This document shows, one piece after another, positions 17,224 to 24,582 of a stretch of DNA of 64,000 nucleotides. The stretch's first letter is position 1. Each line of letters begins with the position of its first letter. The notes beneath the pieces were generated by a model. That model had not been told where the DNA came from, did no database searches, and worked only from the letters and a program-made list of their open reading frames with translations. Both the position numbers and the translations under genes were made by a program. The stretch covers positions 1 through 64,000 of the forward strand of contig NZ_PQSQ01000012.1 in NCBI RefSeq assembly GCF_002920575.1, written 5' to 3'. Origin of the DNA: Streptomyces sp. Ru73. GTDB lineage: Bacteria; Actinomycetota; Actinomycetes; Streptomycetales; Streptomycetaceae.

Positions 17224-17379
17224 GGCCGGATGCTCGCTTCATGGAGGTGCGTACGGATTGGGGGACAGAGTACGCGGCCCGCGCGGGGACCGTACCGGCG
17301 CTGACCAAAGATGTACGGCCGTGGACCGGGTCCGACGGCCGCGGGCGCCTGCGGGGGCGCGAGCTGTAAGACTGGCGCC

Positions 17380-18687
17380 ATGGCCGATCACACGCCGCAG
17401 ACACCCGCTTCCGCCGCTCCCGGTACCGCCGGTTCTGCGGCGGCCTCCCCCGCTCCACGGACCACAGGAGCCACAGGGGTGCTTCCCGCCGTCACGCTTG
17501 ACGACATCCATGGTGCGCAGAAGCTGCTGTCCGGGGTGAGCAGGTCCACCGCGCTGGAGGGCAGCCGCTTCCTGTCCGGGCTGGTGGGCGCGCCGGTCCA
17601 CTTCAAGTGCGAGAACCTTCAGCGCACCGGCTCCTTCAAGATCCGTGGTGCGTACGTCAGGATCGCCGGGCTGTCGGCGGAGGAACGTTCCGCCGGGGTG
17701 GTGGCCGCGAGCGCCGGCAACCACGCGCAGGGCGTGGCACTGGCCGCCTCCCTGCTGGGCGTCCGCTCGACCGTCTTCATGCCCGAGGGCGCGCCGCTGC
17801 CCAAGGTCGCCGCGACCCGCGACTACGGCGCCGAGGTGCGGCTGCACGGCCAGGTCGTCGACGAGACGCTGGCCGCCGCGCAGCAGTACGCGCGCGAGAC
17901 CGGCGCGGTCTTCATCCACCCCTTCGACCACCCCGACATCATCGCCGGGCAGGGCACGGTCGGCCTGGAGATCCTGGAGCAGTGCCCCGAGGTGCGCACG
18001 ATCGTGGTCGGCATGGGCGGCGGCGGGCTCGCCGCCGGCATCGCGGTGGCCGTGAAGGCGATCCGGCCCGACGTGCGGATCGTCGGCGTGCAGGCGGCCG
18101 GCGCCGCCGCGTACCCGCCCTCGTTGGCCGCCGGGCGCCCCGTCGCGATCGAGGCGCCGGCCACGATGGCGGACGGCATCAAGGTCGGGCGGCCGGGCGA
18201 CGTGCCGTTCGGGATCATCGGCGAGCTGGTCGACGAGGTCCGCACGGTTTCCGAGGACGCGCTCTCCAGCGCGCTGCTGCTCTGCCTGGAACGGGCCAAG
18301 ATGGTCGTCGAGCCGGCCGGCGCGAGCCCGGTCGCGGCGCTGCTGTCGGAGCCGGCGGCCTTCCAGGGCCCGGTCGTCGCCGTGCTCTCCGGCGGCAACG
18401 TCGACCCGCTGCTCATGCAGCGCATCCTGCGGCACGGCATGGCGGCCGGCGGCCGCTACCTCTCGCTGCGGCTGCGCCTGACGGACCGGCCGGGCGCGCT
18501 GGCGACGCTGCTGGGCGTGCTGTCCGAGGTGGACGCGAACGTGCTCGACGTCAGCCACGTACGGACCGATCCGCGGCTCGGCATCACGGAGGCGGAGGTC
18601 GAGCTGCACCTGGAGACGAAGGGCCCCGAGCACTGCACGGAGGTCGGCACGGCGCTCCGGGAGGCGGGTTACACGGTGATCGACTGA
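17380..18687 (+). CDS. ilvA: Threonine ammonia-lyase (dehydratase) with C-terminal ACT domain
   Basis: Converts L-threonine to 2-oxobutanoate and ammonia, feeding isoleucine synthesis, and can also act on serine. The 435-residue protein has a Pro/Ala-rich N-terminus, then the PLP domain with the lysine motif RTGSFKIRGAYVR (near residue 87), SAGNHAQGVALAAS and the glycine-rich phosphate loop VVGMGGGGLAAG. A single ACT regulatory domain follows (about 365-435, SLRLRLTDRPGALATLLGVL). The single-ACT layout is like the shorter Streptomyces and catabolic enzymes and unlike E. coli IlvA. I chose the ATG at 17380; upstream in-frame codons are in the promoter region. Confidence 0.93.
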   Translation: MADHTPQTPASAAPGTAGSAAASPAPRTTGATGVLPAVTLDDIHGAQKLLSGVSRSTALEGSRFLSGLVGAPVHFKCENLQRTGSFKIRGAYVRIAGLSAEERSAGVVAASAGNHAQGVALAASLLGVRSTVFMPEGAPLPKVAATRDYGAEVRLHGQVVDETLAAAQQYARETGAVFIHPFDHPDIIAGQGTVGLEILEQCPEVRTIVVGMGGGGLAAGIAVAVKAIRPDVRIVGVQAAGAAAYPPSLAAGRPVAIEAPATMADGIKVGRPGDVPFGIIGELVDEVRTVSEDALSSALLLCLERAKMVVEPAGASPVAALLSEPAAFQGPVVAVLSGGNVDPLLMQRILRHGMAAGGRYLSLRLRLTDRPGALATLLGVLSEVDANVLDVSHVRTDPRLGITEAEVELHLETKGPEHCTEVGTALREAGYTVID

Positions 18688-18737
18688 CCGCCCGCCGCTG
18701 CCGTCCGGGCGCGCTGCCCGGACGGCCCGTACGCGTA

Positions 18738-18776
18738 CCGACGGCCGGTGCCCTCCCCGAGGACGCCGGCCGTCGG
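18738..18776 (+). terminator. Hairpin after ilvA
   Basis: CCGACGGCCGG (18738-18748) pairs perfectly with CCGGCCGTCGG (18766-18776) around a 17-base loop, 50 bases after the ilvA stop. No T-run. Confidence 0.55.
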
Positions 18777-18808
18777 CACGTGCGGACGCGGGAAGCGCGT
18801 ACCAGTCC

Positions 18809-18825
18809 TATCGCGATGTATCGCG
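18809..18825. promoter_or_regulatory. Direct repeat TATCGCG at 10-bp spacing upstream of the ABC exporter
   Basis: TATCGCG occurs at 18809-18815 and 18819-18825, exactly one helical turn apart; the first copy is also part of the palindrome ATCGCGAT. The site is about 160 bases before the exporter operon. It looks like an operator for a dimeric repressor. No TetR or PadR gene is adjacent. Confidence 0.45.
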
Positions 18826-18985
18826 TGTCGGTAACATCCGTGCCACGGTCCTGGCGAACGGCGCCGGAGCGGGGCGTTCCTGTGGCGCAATCGTGGGGTT
18901 CCTTCGTGCCGGTGCCGCCCGCCGAGCGGGTGAATCCCGGCGAACGTAATATTTTCCCCGAAACCCCTGAAACGGGAGGGCCTGG

Positions 18986-20059
18986 ATGCCAGGCGCTGTG
19001 TACGCCGAGGGACTGGTCAAGACCTTCGGCGATGTGAGGGCTCTGGACGGCGTCGACCTCGATGTCCCCGAGGGAACCGTCCTCGGCCTGCTCGGGCCGA
19101 ACGGGGCCGGCAAGACCACCGCGGTCCGGGTCCTCACGACCCTGCTGCGGCCCGACAGCGGCCGGGCGGAAGTGGCCGGGATCGACGTACTGGAGCGCCC
19201 CGACGAGGTACGGCGCCTGATCGGCCTGTCCGGCCAGTTCGCCGCCGTCGACGAGTACCTGACCGGCCGCGAGAACCTCACCATGGTCGGCCGGCTCTAC
19301 CAGATGGGCGCCAAGGCGGCGAAGGCGCGGGCCGGCGAGCTGCTCGACCGCTTCCACCTCGCCGACGCGGGCGACCGGCCCGCGAAGACCTACTCCGGCG
19401 GCATGCGGCGCCGCCTCGACCTGGCCGCCGCGCTGGTGGTCAGCCCGCCCGTCATGTTCATGGACGAGCCGACCACGGGCCTGGACCCGCGCAACCGGCA
19501 GCAGCTCTGGGACGTGATCCAGGAGCTGGTCGCGGGCGGTACGACGCTGCTGCTCACCACGCAGTACCTGGAGGAGGCCGACCACCTTGCGCACGACATC
19601 TGCGTGGTGGACCACGGCCGGGTCATCGCGCGCGGCACCTCCGACCAGCTCAAGGCGCAGACCGGCGGCGAACGCGTCGAGGTCGTCGTGCACGCGCCCG
19701 GACAGCTGGGCACCGCCGAGGGGCTGCTGCGCGGCTTCGGCAAGGGCGCGGTCAAGGTCGAGCGGCACACCCGCAAGATCACCGTGCCGGTCAGCGGCGG
19801 CGCCAGGCTGCTCGCCGAGGTCATCCGCGAGCTGGACGCCCGGGGCGTGGAGATCGACGACGTCGGGCTGCGCCGCCCGACCCTGGACGACGTCTTCATC
19901 TCGCTCACCGGCCACGCGGCCGAGACGTCCGCCGGGGGCGAGGAGACCGGCGGTGACGCCGCTCCGGACGAGGACGCCGGCCGCGGCGGGCGCCGCGGGA
20001 GAGGCGGCGGAAAGGGCCGGGGCAAGGACCGGCGAGCGGCGCGGGAGGCGGCGAAGTGA
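18986..20059 (+). CDS. ABC transporter ATP-binding protein, DrrA (daunorubicin resistance) type
   Basis: The energising subunit of an exporter for a hydrophobic drug or self-made metabolite. The 357-residue protein has Walker A GPNGAGKTT (near residue 37), signature YSGGMRRRLDLAAAL (near 137), and Walker B VMFMDEPTTGLDP. The region after residue 235 matches the DrrA-specific C-terminal extension (VSGGARLLAEVIRELDARGV). The last 40 residues are a Gly/Arg/Lys-rich tail (GRRGRGGGKGRGKDRRAARE) unlike the fold. GGGAGGG precedes the ATG. The stop overlaps the permease start, so the two form an operon. Confidence 0.92.
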   Translation: MPGAVYAEGLVKTFGDVRALDGVDLDVPEGTVLGLLGPNGAGKTTAVRVLTTLLRPDSGRAEVAGIDVLERPDEVRRLIGLSGQFAAVDEYLTGRENLTMVGRLYQMGAKAAKARAGELLDRFHLADAGDRPAKTYSGGMRRRLDLAAALVVSPPVMFMDEPTTGLDPRNRQQLWDVIQELVAGGTTLLLTTQYLEEADHLAHDICVVDHGRVIARGTSDQLKAQTGGERVEVVVHAPGQLGTAEGLLRGFGKGAVKVERHTRKITVPVSGGARLLAEVIRELDARGVEIDDVGLRRPTLDDVFISLTGHAAETSAGGEETGGDAAPDEDAGRGGRRGRGGGKGRGKDRRAAREAAK

Positions 20060-20922
20060 GTGCGGTGACGGAGACGGCGCGGACCGGAGCCACGCGCCCG
20101 CGCGGCGGCCTGGCCCGGTCCGTACGGGACTCGCTGGTGGTCGCGCAGCGCAACCTGATCAGAATGGCGCGCATCCCGGAGATGGTGGTCTTCGGGCTGG
20201 TCCAGCCGATCATGTTCGTGGTGCTGTTCAGCTATGTCTTCGGCGGCGCGATCCAGCTGCCTGGCCAGCAGGGGCCGATCGACCCCGCGCAGTACCGCGC
20301 GTTCCTCATGGCGGGCATCTTCGCGCAGACCGTCACCTTCGCCACGGCCGGCGCGGGCGCGGGCATCGCGGACGACATGCACAAGGGCCTCATCGACCGC
20401 TTCCGGTCGCTGCCGATGGCCCGCGGCGCTGTCCTCACCGGCCGCACGCTCGCCGACCTCGTACAGACCGCGCTGACCCTCGTCGTGCTCGCCGCCGTCG
20501 CGCTGATCATCGGCTGGCGCACCCACGAGAACCTCGGCAAGGTGCTGGCGGGGTTCGGCCTGCTGCTCCTGCTCGGGTACGCCTTCTCGTGGATCGGCGC
20601 GCTGATCGGGCTGTCCGTACGGACCCCCGAGGCGGCGACCTCCGGTGGCCTGATCTGGCTGTTCCCGCTGACCTTCATCTCCAACGCGTTCGTGCCGTCG
20701 GACTCCATGCCGGCCCTCCTGCGGCACATCGCCGAGTGGAACCCCTTCAGCGCGACCGTCCAGGCGGCCCGTGACCTCTTCGGCAATCTGCCGCCCGGCT
20801 ATCCGGTGCCGGACGCCTGGCCCATGCAGCACCCGGTCCTCGCCTCGGTGCTCTGGTCGGTCGTGATCATCGCGGTCTTCCGCACGCTGGCGGTACGCAA
20901 GTACCGGTCGGCGACGGCCTGA
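20056..20922 (+). CDS. ABC-2 type permease, DrrB type
   Basis: The 288-residue membrane partner of the preceding ATPase. It shows a cytoplasmic N-terminus with a short amphipathic helix, six predicted membrane segments (for example MVVFGLVQPIMFVVLFSYVF, near residue 40) and the ABC-2 family sequence GLIWLFPLTFISNAFVPSDS near residue 200. GTG at 20056 overlaps the upstream TGA by 4 bases, so it is translationally coupled. No biosynthetic cluster or resistance gene is adjacent, so the exported compound is unknown. Confidence 0.92.
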   Translation: MSAVTETARTGATRPRGGLARSVRDSLVVAQRNLIRMARIPEMVVFGLVQPIMFVVLFSYVFGGAIQLPGQQGPIDPAQYRAFLMAGIFAQTVTFATAGAGAGIADDMHKGLIDRFRSLPMARGAVLTGRTLADLVQTALTLVVLAAVALIIGWRTHENLGKVLAGFGLLLLLGYAFSWIGALIGLSVRTPEAATSGGLIWLFPLTFISNAFVPSDSMPALLRHIAEWNPFSATVQAARDLFGNLPPGYPVPDAWPMQHPVLASVLWSVVIIAVFRTLAVRKYRSATA

Positions 20923-20964
20923 GCGGGGCAGGGCGCGCAACGTGTGGGCGCGCGCCGCGGGCGG

Positions 20965-21080
20965 GCGCGCGTCTGCGCGGGGGGCGCGTCTGCGCGGGAG
21001 GGCGCATCTGCACGGGGAGCGCGCCGGCATGGTGGGCGTGCTTCGGCGTCGTGGGCGCGCGTCGGCATCGTGAGCGGGCG
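20965..21080. repeat. Two families of 17-20 bp degenerate tandem repeats
   Basis: Three copies of a GGCGCGTCTGCGCGGGA-like unit lie at about 20965-21019, followed by three copies of a GCGTCGGCATCGTGG-like unit at about 21020-21074. They fill the spacer between the exporter operon and greA. Nothing coding is apparent. Confidence 0.6.
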
Positions 21081-21116
21081 CGTGTCGTGGTGCACGCCCC
21101 GCGCGCGGGCACGTCG

Positions 21117-21146
21117 AAGGGCCCGGGTCTTCCGGCCCGGGCCCTT
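21117..21146. terminator. Bidirectional terminator between the exporter operon and greA
   Basis: AAGGGCCCGGG (21117-21127) pairs perfectly with CCCGGGCCCTT (21136-21146) around an 8-base loop. A short T/C tail follows on the plus strand and the opposite strand starts with TT after its stem. It lies between two convergent genes. Confidence 0.85.
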
Positions 21147-21208
21147 CTCTGCTGTGTGTGTCGCGGTGCGGCCGCCGCACGCGGTGGGCGCGGCCGGGAC
21201 TGCGGGGC

Positions 21209-21706
21209 TCAGCCCTTGTACGGCTTGGCGTCCAGGATCTTCACGGCCGCCTTCTTGCCGTTGGGGAGCTCGTACTCCGCGGTCTCGCCGACCTTCTTGC
21301 CGTTGACTCCGGTGCCCAGCGGCGACTGCGGGGAGTAGGTCTCGATCTCCGCACTCGCGTACTCGCGGGAGGCCATGAGGAAGGTCAGGGTGTCGTCCGG
21401 GTCACCGTCGAAGGCGATCGTGACGACCATGCCCGGCTCGACGACGCCGTCGTCCGCCGGAGCCTCACCGACCTTGGCGGTCTCCAGGAGCTGGGTCAGC
21501 TGACGCACCCGGAGCTCCTGCTTGCCCTGCTCCTCCTTGGCCGCGTGGTAACCGCCGTTCTCCCGCAGGTCACCCTCTTCGCGGGCCGCCTCGATCTTCT
21601 TGGAGATCTCGGCACGTGCGGGACCAGACAGGTACTCCAGCTCGGCCTTGAGCTGGTCGTACGCCTCCTGGGTCAGCCAGGTGACGTTGTCGCTGGTCTG
21701 GGTCAC
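21209..21706 (-). CDS. greA: Transcription elongation factor GreA
   Basis: Rescues backtracked RNA polymerase by stimulating transcript cleavage in the secondary channel. The 165-residue protein has the N-terminal coiled coil (about 10-80), with the acidic tip AAREEGDLRENGGYHAAKEE, and a C-terminal FKBP-like domain (SPQSPLGTGVNGKKVGETAE). The catalytic acidic pair (D and E of EGDLRENG) is intact. I chose the GTG at 21706 (MTQTSDNVTWLTQEAYDQLK) because GAGGAG lies 7 bases upstream; the frame extends upstream but lacks a ribosome site. Confidence 0.95.
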   Translation of the reverse strand: MTQTSDNVTWLTQEAYDQLKAELEYLSGPARAEISKKIEAAREEGDLRENGGYHAAKEEQGKQELRVRQLTQLLETAKVGEAPADDGVVEPGMVVTIAFDGDPDDTLTFLMASREYASAEIETYSPQSPLGTGVNGKKVGETAEYELPNGKKAAVKILDAKPYKG

Positions 21707-22032
21707 AGGTGCTCCTCGTCGGTACTGGGGATAAATCAAACGCCCTACCAGGAAGGCTTGCGCCTTCTCGGGCGGGCGAAACCACGAGCCTAACAATTCC
21801 GGCACAAAAGGGGGAGCGGTAAACCGCAAAAAACGCGTCACCGCTGGTCAGGCCCCGTTCGGCCGTGATCGCCCGACACGCGGAAACGATCATGCACGAA
21901 CGGGCTGCGACGTGCTAGGGGGTTTTGCTGCGGAGAGGGGTTCCGGGGAGGGTCCGGAGAGGGCCCGGCCAGGGCCCGGAGAGGAGGTGCCGGCTGCAGG
22001 CGGTTGCTTCCGTTACGTCCTGCTGCTTCTCA
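21707..22032. other. Intergenic region upstream of greA
   Basis: This 326-base spacer holds the greA leader and promoter on the minus strand (AT-rich 21725-21840), a 12-bp palindrome GCGGTAAACCGC at 21816-21827, and a purine-rich stretch (GGAGAGGGG-like, about 21930-21985). A 17-base sequence at 21880-21896 is repeated exactly after the PEP carboxykinase gene. No coding region is supported. Confidence 0.6.
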
Positions 22033-22452
22033 CTACTTCTTGCCCGGAGCGGCCGAGGTCGTACAACCGACCAGCTCGGCGTTGGTCGCCCGGGCCGTCG
22101 TCCGAATCGTGATCACCGTGTCGACCTGGTCCTTCGCCTGATCGACCGGGACGTCCTTGCGGCCGACCTCGGCGCCGTCGGCGGACTGCGAGCGGAGCGT
22201 GCAGACGCCCTTCGCGCCGGTGTCCTTCACGACCTCGAGGTGGGCCTGGACCGCCGAGTCGGAGACGACCTTGTACGAGACCAGGCGGCCGCTGAGGTCC
22301 TGCCCGGTGATGTAGGAGATGCCGAACCAGGCGATCATGGCGACCAGCGCGGCGCCGAGCACCGCGCCGACGATCTTGAGCGTGCGGTCGGCGCGCTCGT
22401 CGGCGGTACGGCCGTACCGTCCGTCGGGCAGTCCGTCGCGCACCGCGGCCAT
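22033..22452 (-). CDS. DUF4307 single-pass membrane protein
   Basis: A 139-residue protein with a cytoplasmic N-terminus (MAAVRDGLPDGRYGRTADER), one transmembrane helix (about 26-48) and an outer beta-rich domain of about 85 residues with a likely disulfide between the cysteines in KGVCTLRSQ and ELVGCTTSAA. This matches the DUF4307 family, conserved beside mca in actinomycetes. Function is unknown. The start has AGGAGGAA upstream. It is divergent from mca across 118 bases, so the two may share control. Confidence 0.85.
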   Translation of the reverse strand: MAAVRDGLPDGRYGRTADERADRTLKIVGAVLGAALVAMIAWFGISYITGQDLSGRLVSYKVVSDSAVQAHLEVVKDTGAKGVCTLRSQSADGAEVGRKDVPVDQAKDQVDTVITIRTTARATNAELVGCTTSAAPGKK

Positions 22453-22507
22453 GATCTTCCTCCTGGTAAGGGGAACCTGGAAATAATCGCCCCCTCGCTT
22501 CGGTCAC

Positions 22508-22513
22508 TATAGA
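22508..22513 (+). promoter_or_regulatory. Candidate -10 box for mca
   Basis: TATAGA, one of the few AT-rich hexamers in this spacer, lies 57 bases before the mca start. No convincing -35 was found at 16-18 bases upstream. Confidence 0.3.
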
Positions 22514-22570
22514 AGGCGTTGTGCCACGGCGTCGCACGGCGTCCCATGACCCTTGACTGAGGATCGAGTC

Positions 22571-23443
22571 TTGACTGAGCAGCTGCGAATGATGGCGGTG
22601 CACGCCCACCCCGACGACGAGTCGAGCAAGGGCGCGGCCACCATGGCCAAGTACGTGTCCGAGGGGGTGGACGTGCTGGTCGCCACCTGCACCGGGGGAG
22701 AGCGCGGCGACATCCTCAATCCCAAGCTCCAGGGCGACCCGTACATCGAGGCGCACATCCACGAGGTGCGCAAGAAGGAGATGGACGAGGCCCGCGAGAT
22801 CCTGGGCGTCAAGCAGGAGTGGCTGGGGTTCGTCGACTCCGGGCTGCCCGAGGGCGACCCGCTGCCGCCGCTGCCGGAGGGCTGCTTCGCGCTGCAGGAC
22901 GTGGAGGCCGCGGCCGAACCGCTGGTGAAGCTGATCCGCTCGTTCAAGCCGCAGGTCATCACGACGTACGACGAGAACGGCGGCTACCCGCACCCCGACC
23001 ACATCATGACCCACAAGATCACGATGGTGGCCTTCGACGCGGCCGGCGACCCCTCGAAGTACCCCGATGCCGGCGAGCCCTACCAGCCGCTGAAGCTCTA
23101 CTACAACCAGGGCTTCAACCGCCCGCGCACCGTCGCGCTGCACGAAGCGCTGCTGGAGCGCGGCATGGAGTCGCCGTACGGCGAGTGGCTGGAGCGCTGG
23201 AAGTCCTTCGAGCGCGCCGAACGCACGCTGACCACCTACATTCCCTGCGCGGACTTCTTCGAGATCCGGGACAAGGCGCTGATCGCGCACGCCACGCAGA
23301 TCGACCCCGACGGCGGCTGGTTCCGCGTCCCGATGGAGATCCAGAAGGAGGTCTGGCCCACGGAGGAGTACGAGCTCGCCAAGTCTCTGGTGGACACCTC
23401 CCTCCCCGAGGACGACCTCTTCGCGGGCATCCGCAACAATTGA
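22571..23443 (+). CDS. mca: Mycothiol S-conjugate amidase
   Basis: A zinc amidase that cuts mycothiol-toxin conjugates so that the mercapturic acid can be exported; mycothiol is the actinomycete replacement for glutathione. The 290-residue protein opens MTEQLRMMAVHAHPDDESSK, where AHPDD is the metal site, and carries the second histidine motif GGYPHPDHIMTH (near residue 140). The length fits Mca and MshB, and the sequence resembles Mca more. The start is TTG at 22571, supported by GAGG 8 bases upstream and by the family's usual N-terminus. Another TTG (22553) begins a near-identical copy of the start region. Confidence 0.93.
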   Translation: MTEQLRMMAVHAHPDDESSKGAATMAKYVSEGVDVLVATCTGGERGDILNPKLQGDPYIEAHIHEVRKKEMDEAREILGVKQEWLGFVDSGLPEGDPLPPLPEGCFALQDVEAAAEPLVKLIRSFKPQVITTYDENGGYPHPDHIMTHKITMVAFDAAGDPSKYPDAGEPYQPLKLYYNQGFNRPRTVALHEALLERGMESPYGEWLERWKSFERAERTLTTYIPCADFFEIRDKALIAHATQIDPDGGWFRVPMEIQKEVWPTEEYELAKSLVDTSLPEDDLFAGIRNN

Positions 23444-23447
23444 CCTC

Positions 23448-23738
23448 ATGATGAGCGCGACCAGCACCCTCGCCATGACTCATCTCGTCCCCCTCGCGAA
23501 GGACCTGGACGAGAACAAGGTGACCCCCGGAGTCCTCGGCTTCATCGTCTTCGCGGTCATCGGCGGCGCCGTTTGGCTGCTGATGAAATCGATGAACAAG
23601 CACATGCGGAAGGTCGACTTCGAGGAGAAGCCGGGCGAGGGCGCCGAGGGCGCCGGCCCGGCACCGTCGACCGACAGCACCCCGCCCGCTTCGGCCAAGA
23701 GCACCGCCCCGGCCAAGGGCGCCCCGAAGACGACCTGA
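23448..23738 (+). CDS. Small single-pass membrane protein
   Basis: A 96-residue protein that follows mca by 4 bases and is probably co-transcribed with it. One transmembrane helix (about residues 28-47, VLGFIVFAVIGGAVWLLMKS) is followed by a basic patch KSMNKHMRKVDFEE and a disordered Ala/Pro/Thr/Lys-rich tail (SAKSTAPAKGAPKTT). Two ATG codons lie together at 23448, with a third at 23475 (MTHLVPLAKDLDENKVTPGV). It is a conserved neighbour of mca in Streptomyces; function is unknown. Confidence 0.8.
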   Translation: MMSATSTLAMTHLVPLAKDLDENKVTPGVLGFIVFAVIGGAVWLLMKSMNKHMRKVDFEEKPGEGAEGAGPAPSTDSTPPASAKSTAPAKGAPKTT

Positions 23739-24582
23739 CCTGGCGCTCGGTCCGGGCGACCTGAACCGGCTTTCGGGCCGGGTGACCCGATCCGGCCTTC
23801 GGGCCGGGTGACCTGGCAGGGCCTCCTGGACCGGGCGGACTGCCCGGACCTCTGGGGTCGGGCGGCTTGACCGGGCCGCCGCCTCCGGGCCGCCGGACCG
23901 GAGGCATGGAACCGCCGTGGGTGCGGAAGCCCGCGGCGGCACCGCGCTGCGCCCGCTCGGGGCGCGGCGTGGCACGGGCCGCGCTGCTGCCGGTGCCGGA
24001 CGGAGGCGGGACATGCCTGCCGATGCCGGGCGACGCGCTCCTCGGCACGGGCGGGGCGCTTGGTCTGGGCGGGCCCTGGGCACGGGCCGGTCCCTGCGGC
24101 ACGGGCCGGTCCCTCGGTACCGGCGCGCTCGTCGCACCGGTGGGGCTGTTTGGTGCTGGGGCGCTCGCCGCACCGGTGCGCCCCCGGGCACCCGCGCGCT
24201 CGTCGTCCCGGTTGGGGGGCTTGCCTGGTGCCGACGCGCACGCTGCACCGGTGGGGCTGTCTGGTCTGGCGCGCTCGCCGCATCGGTGGCACCCGGGCAC
24301 CCGCGCGCACGTCGTACCGGTGGGGCCCTTGGTGCTGGCGCGCCCGTCATGGCGGACCGTTCGTCGTACCGGTGGACTCCTGCTGCCGGCGCGCTCGCCG
24401 CACCGGTGGGGCTGTCTGACGTCGGCGCGCTCGTCATGGCGGCATGCCTCTCGTGCCGGTGCGCTCCTCGTGCCCGGCGGGCCCCGGGGCCGTCCGGGAC
24501 CGGTGCTGTCCGCGGCCCGGGGTGCGGGGCCCGGAGGGCGGCGGGACCGGCGTGACGTGCCGGTCCCGCGCTGGTCGTTCGC
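23739..24582. repeat. 844-base repeat-rich spacer, no supported gene
   Basis: Open frames exist in several registers on both strands, but none has a plausible start, domain or codon pattern. The left part holds a 22-base sequence twice at 26-base spacing (23766-23787 and 23792-23813, one mismatch). From about 24100 to 24480 the sequence is a degenerate repeat: GCACCGGTGGGGCTGT occurs exactly at 24134, 24245 and 24400, each near GCGCTCGCCGCA or GCGCTCGTCGTA variants. Hairpins formed by these units may also stop transcription between the convergent neighbours. Confidence 0.65.

Noticed and set aside
18986..20922. Part of an antibiotic biosynthetic cluster
   Set aside because: The DrrAB genes stand alone; no synthase, tailoring or resistance genes flank them.
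21816..21827. Terminator at GCGGTAAACCGC upstream of greA
   Set aside because: The stem is only 5 bp and the adjacent A/T run is on the wrong side for the greA strand.
24100..24480. CRISPR array
   Set aside because: The repeats are degenerate with variable spacing, no conserved repeat-spacer pattern and no cas genes.
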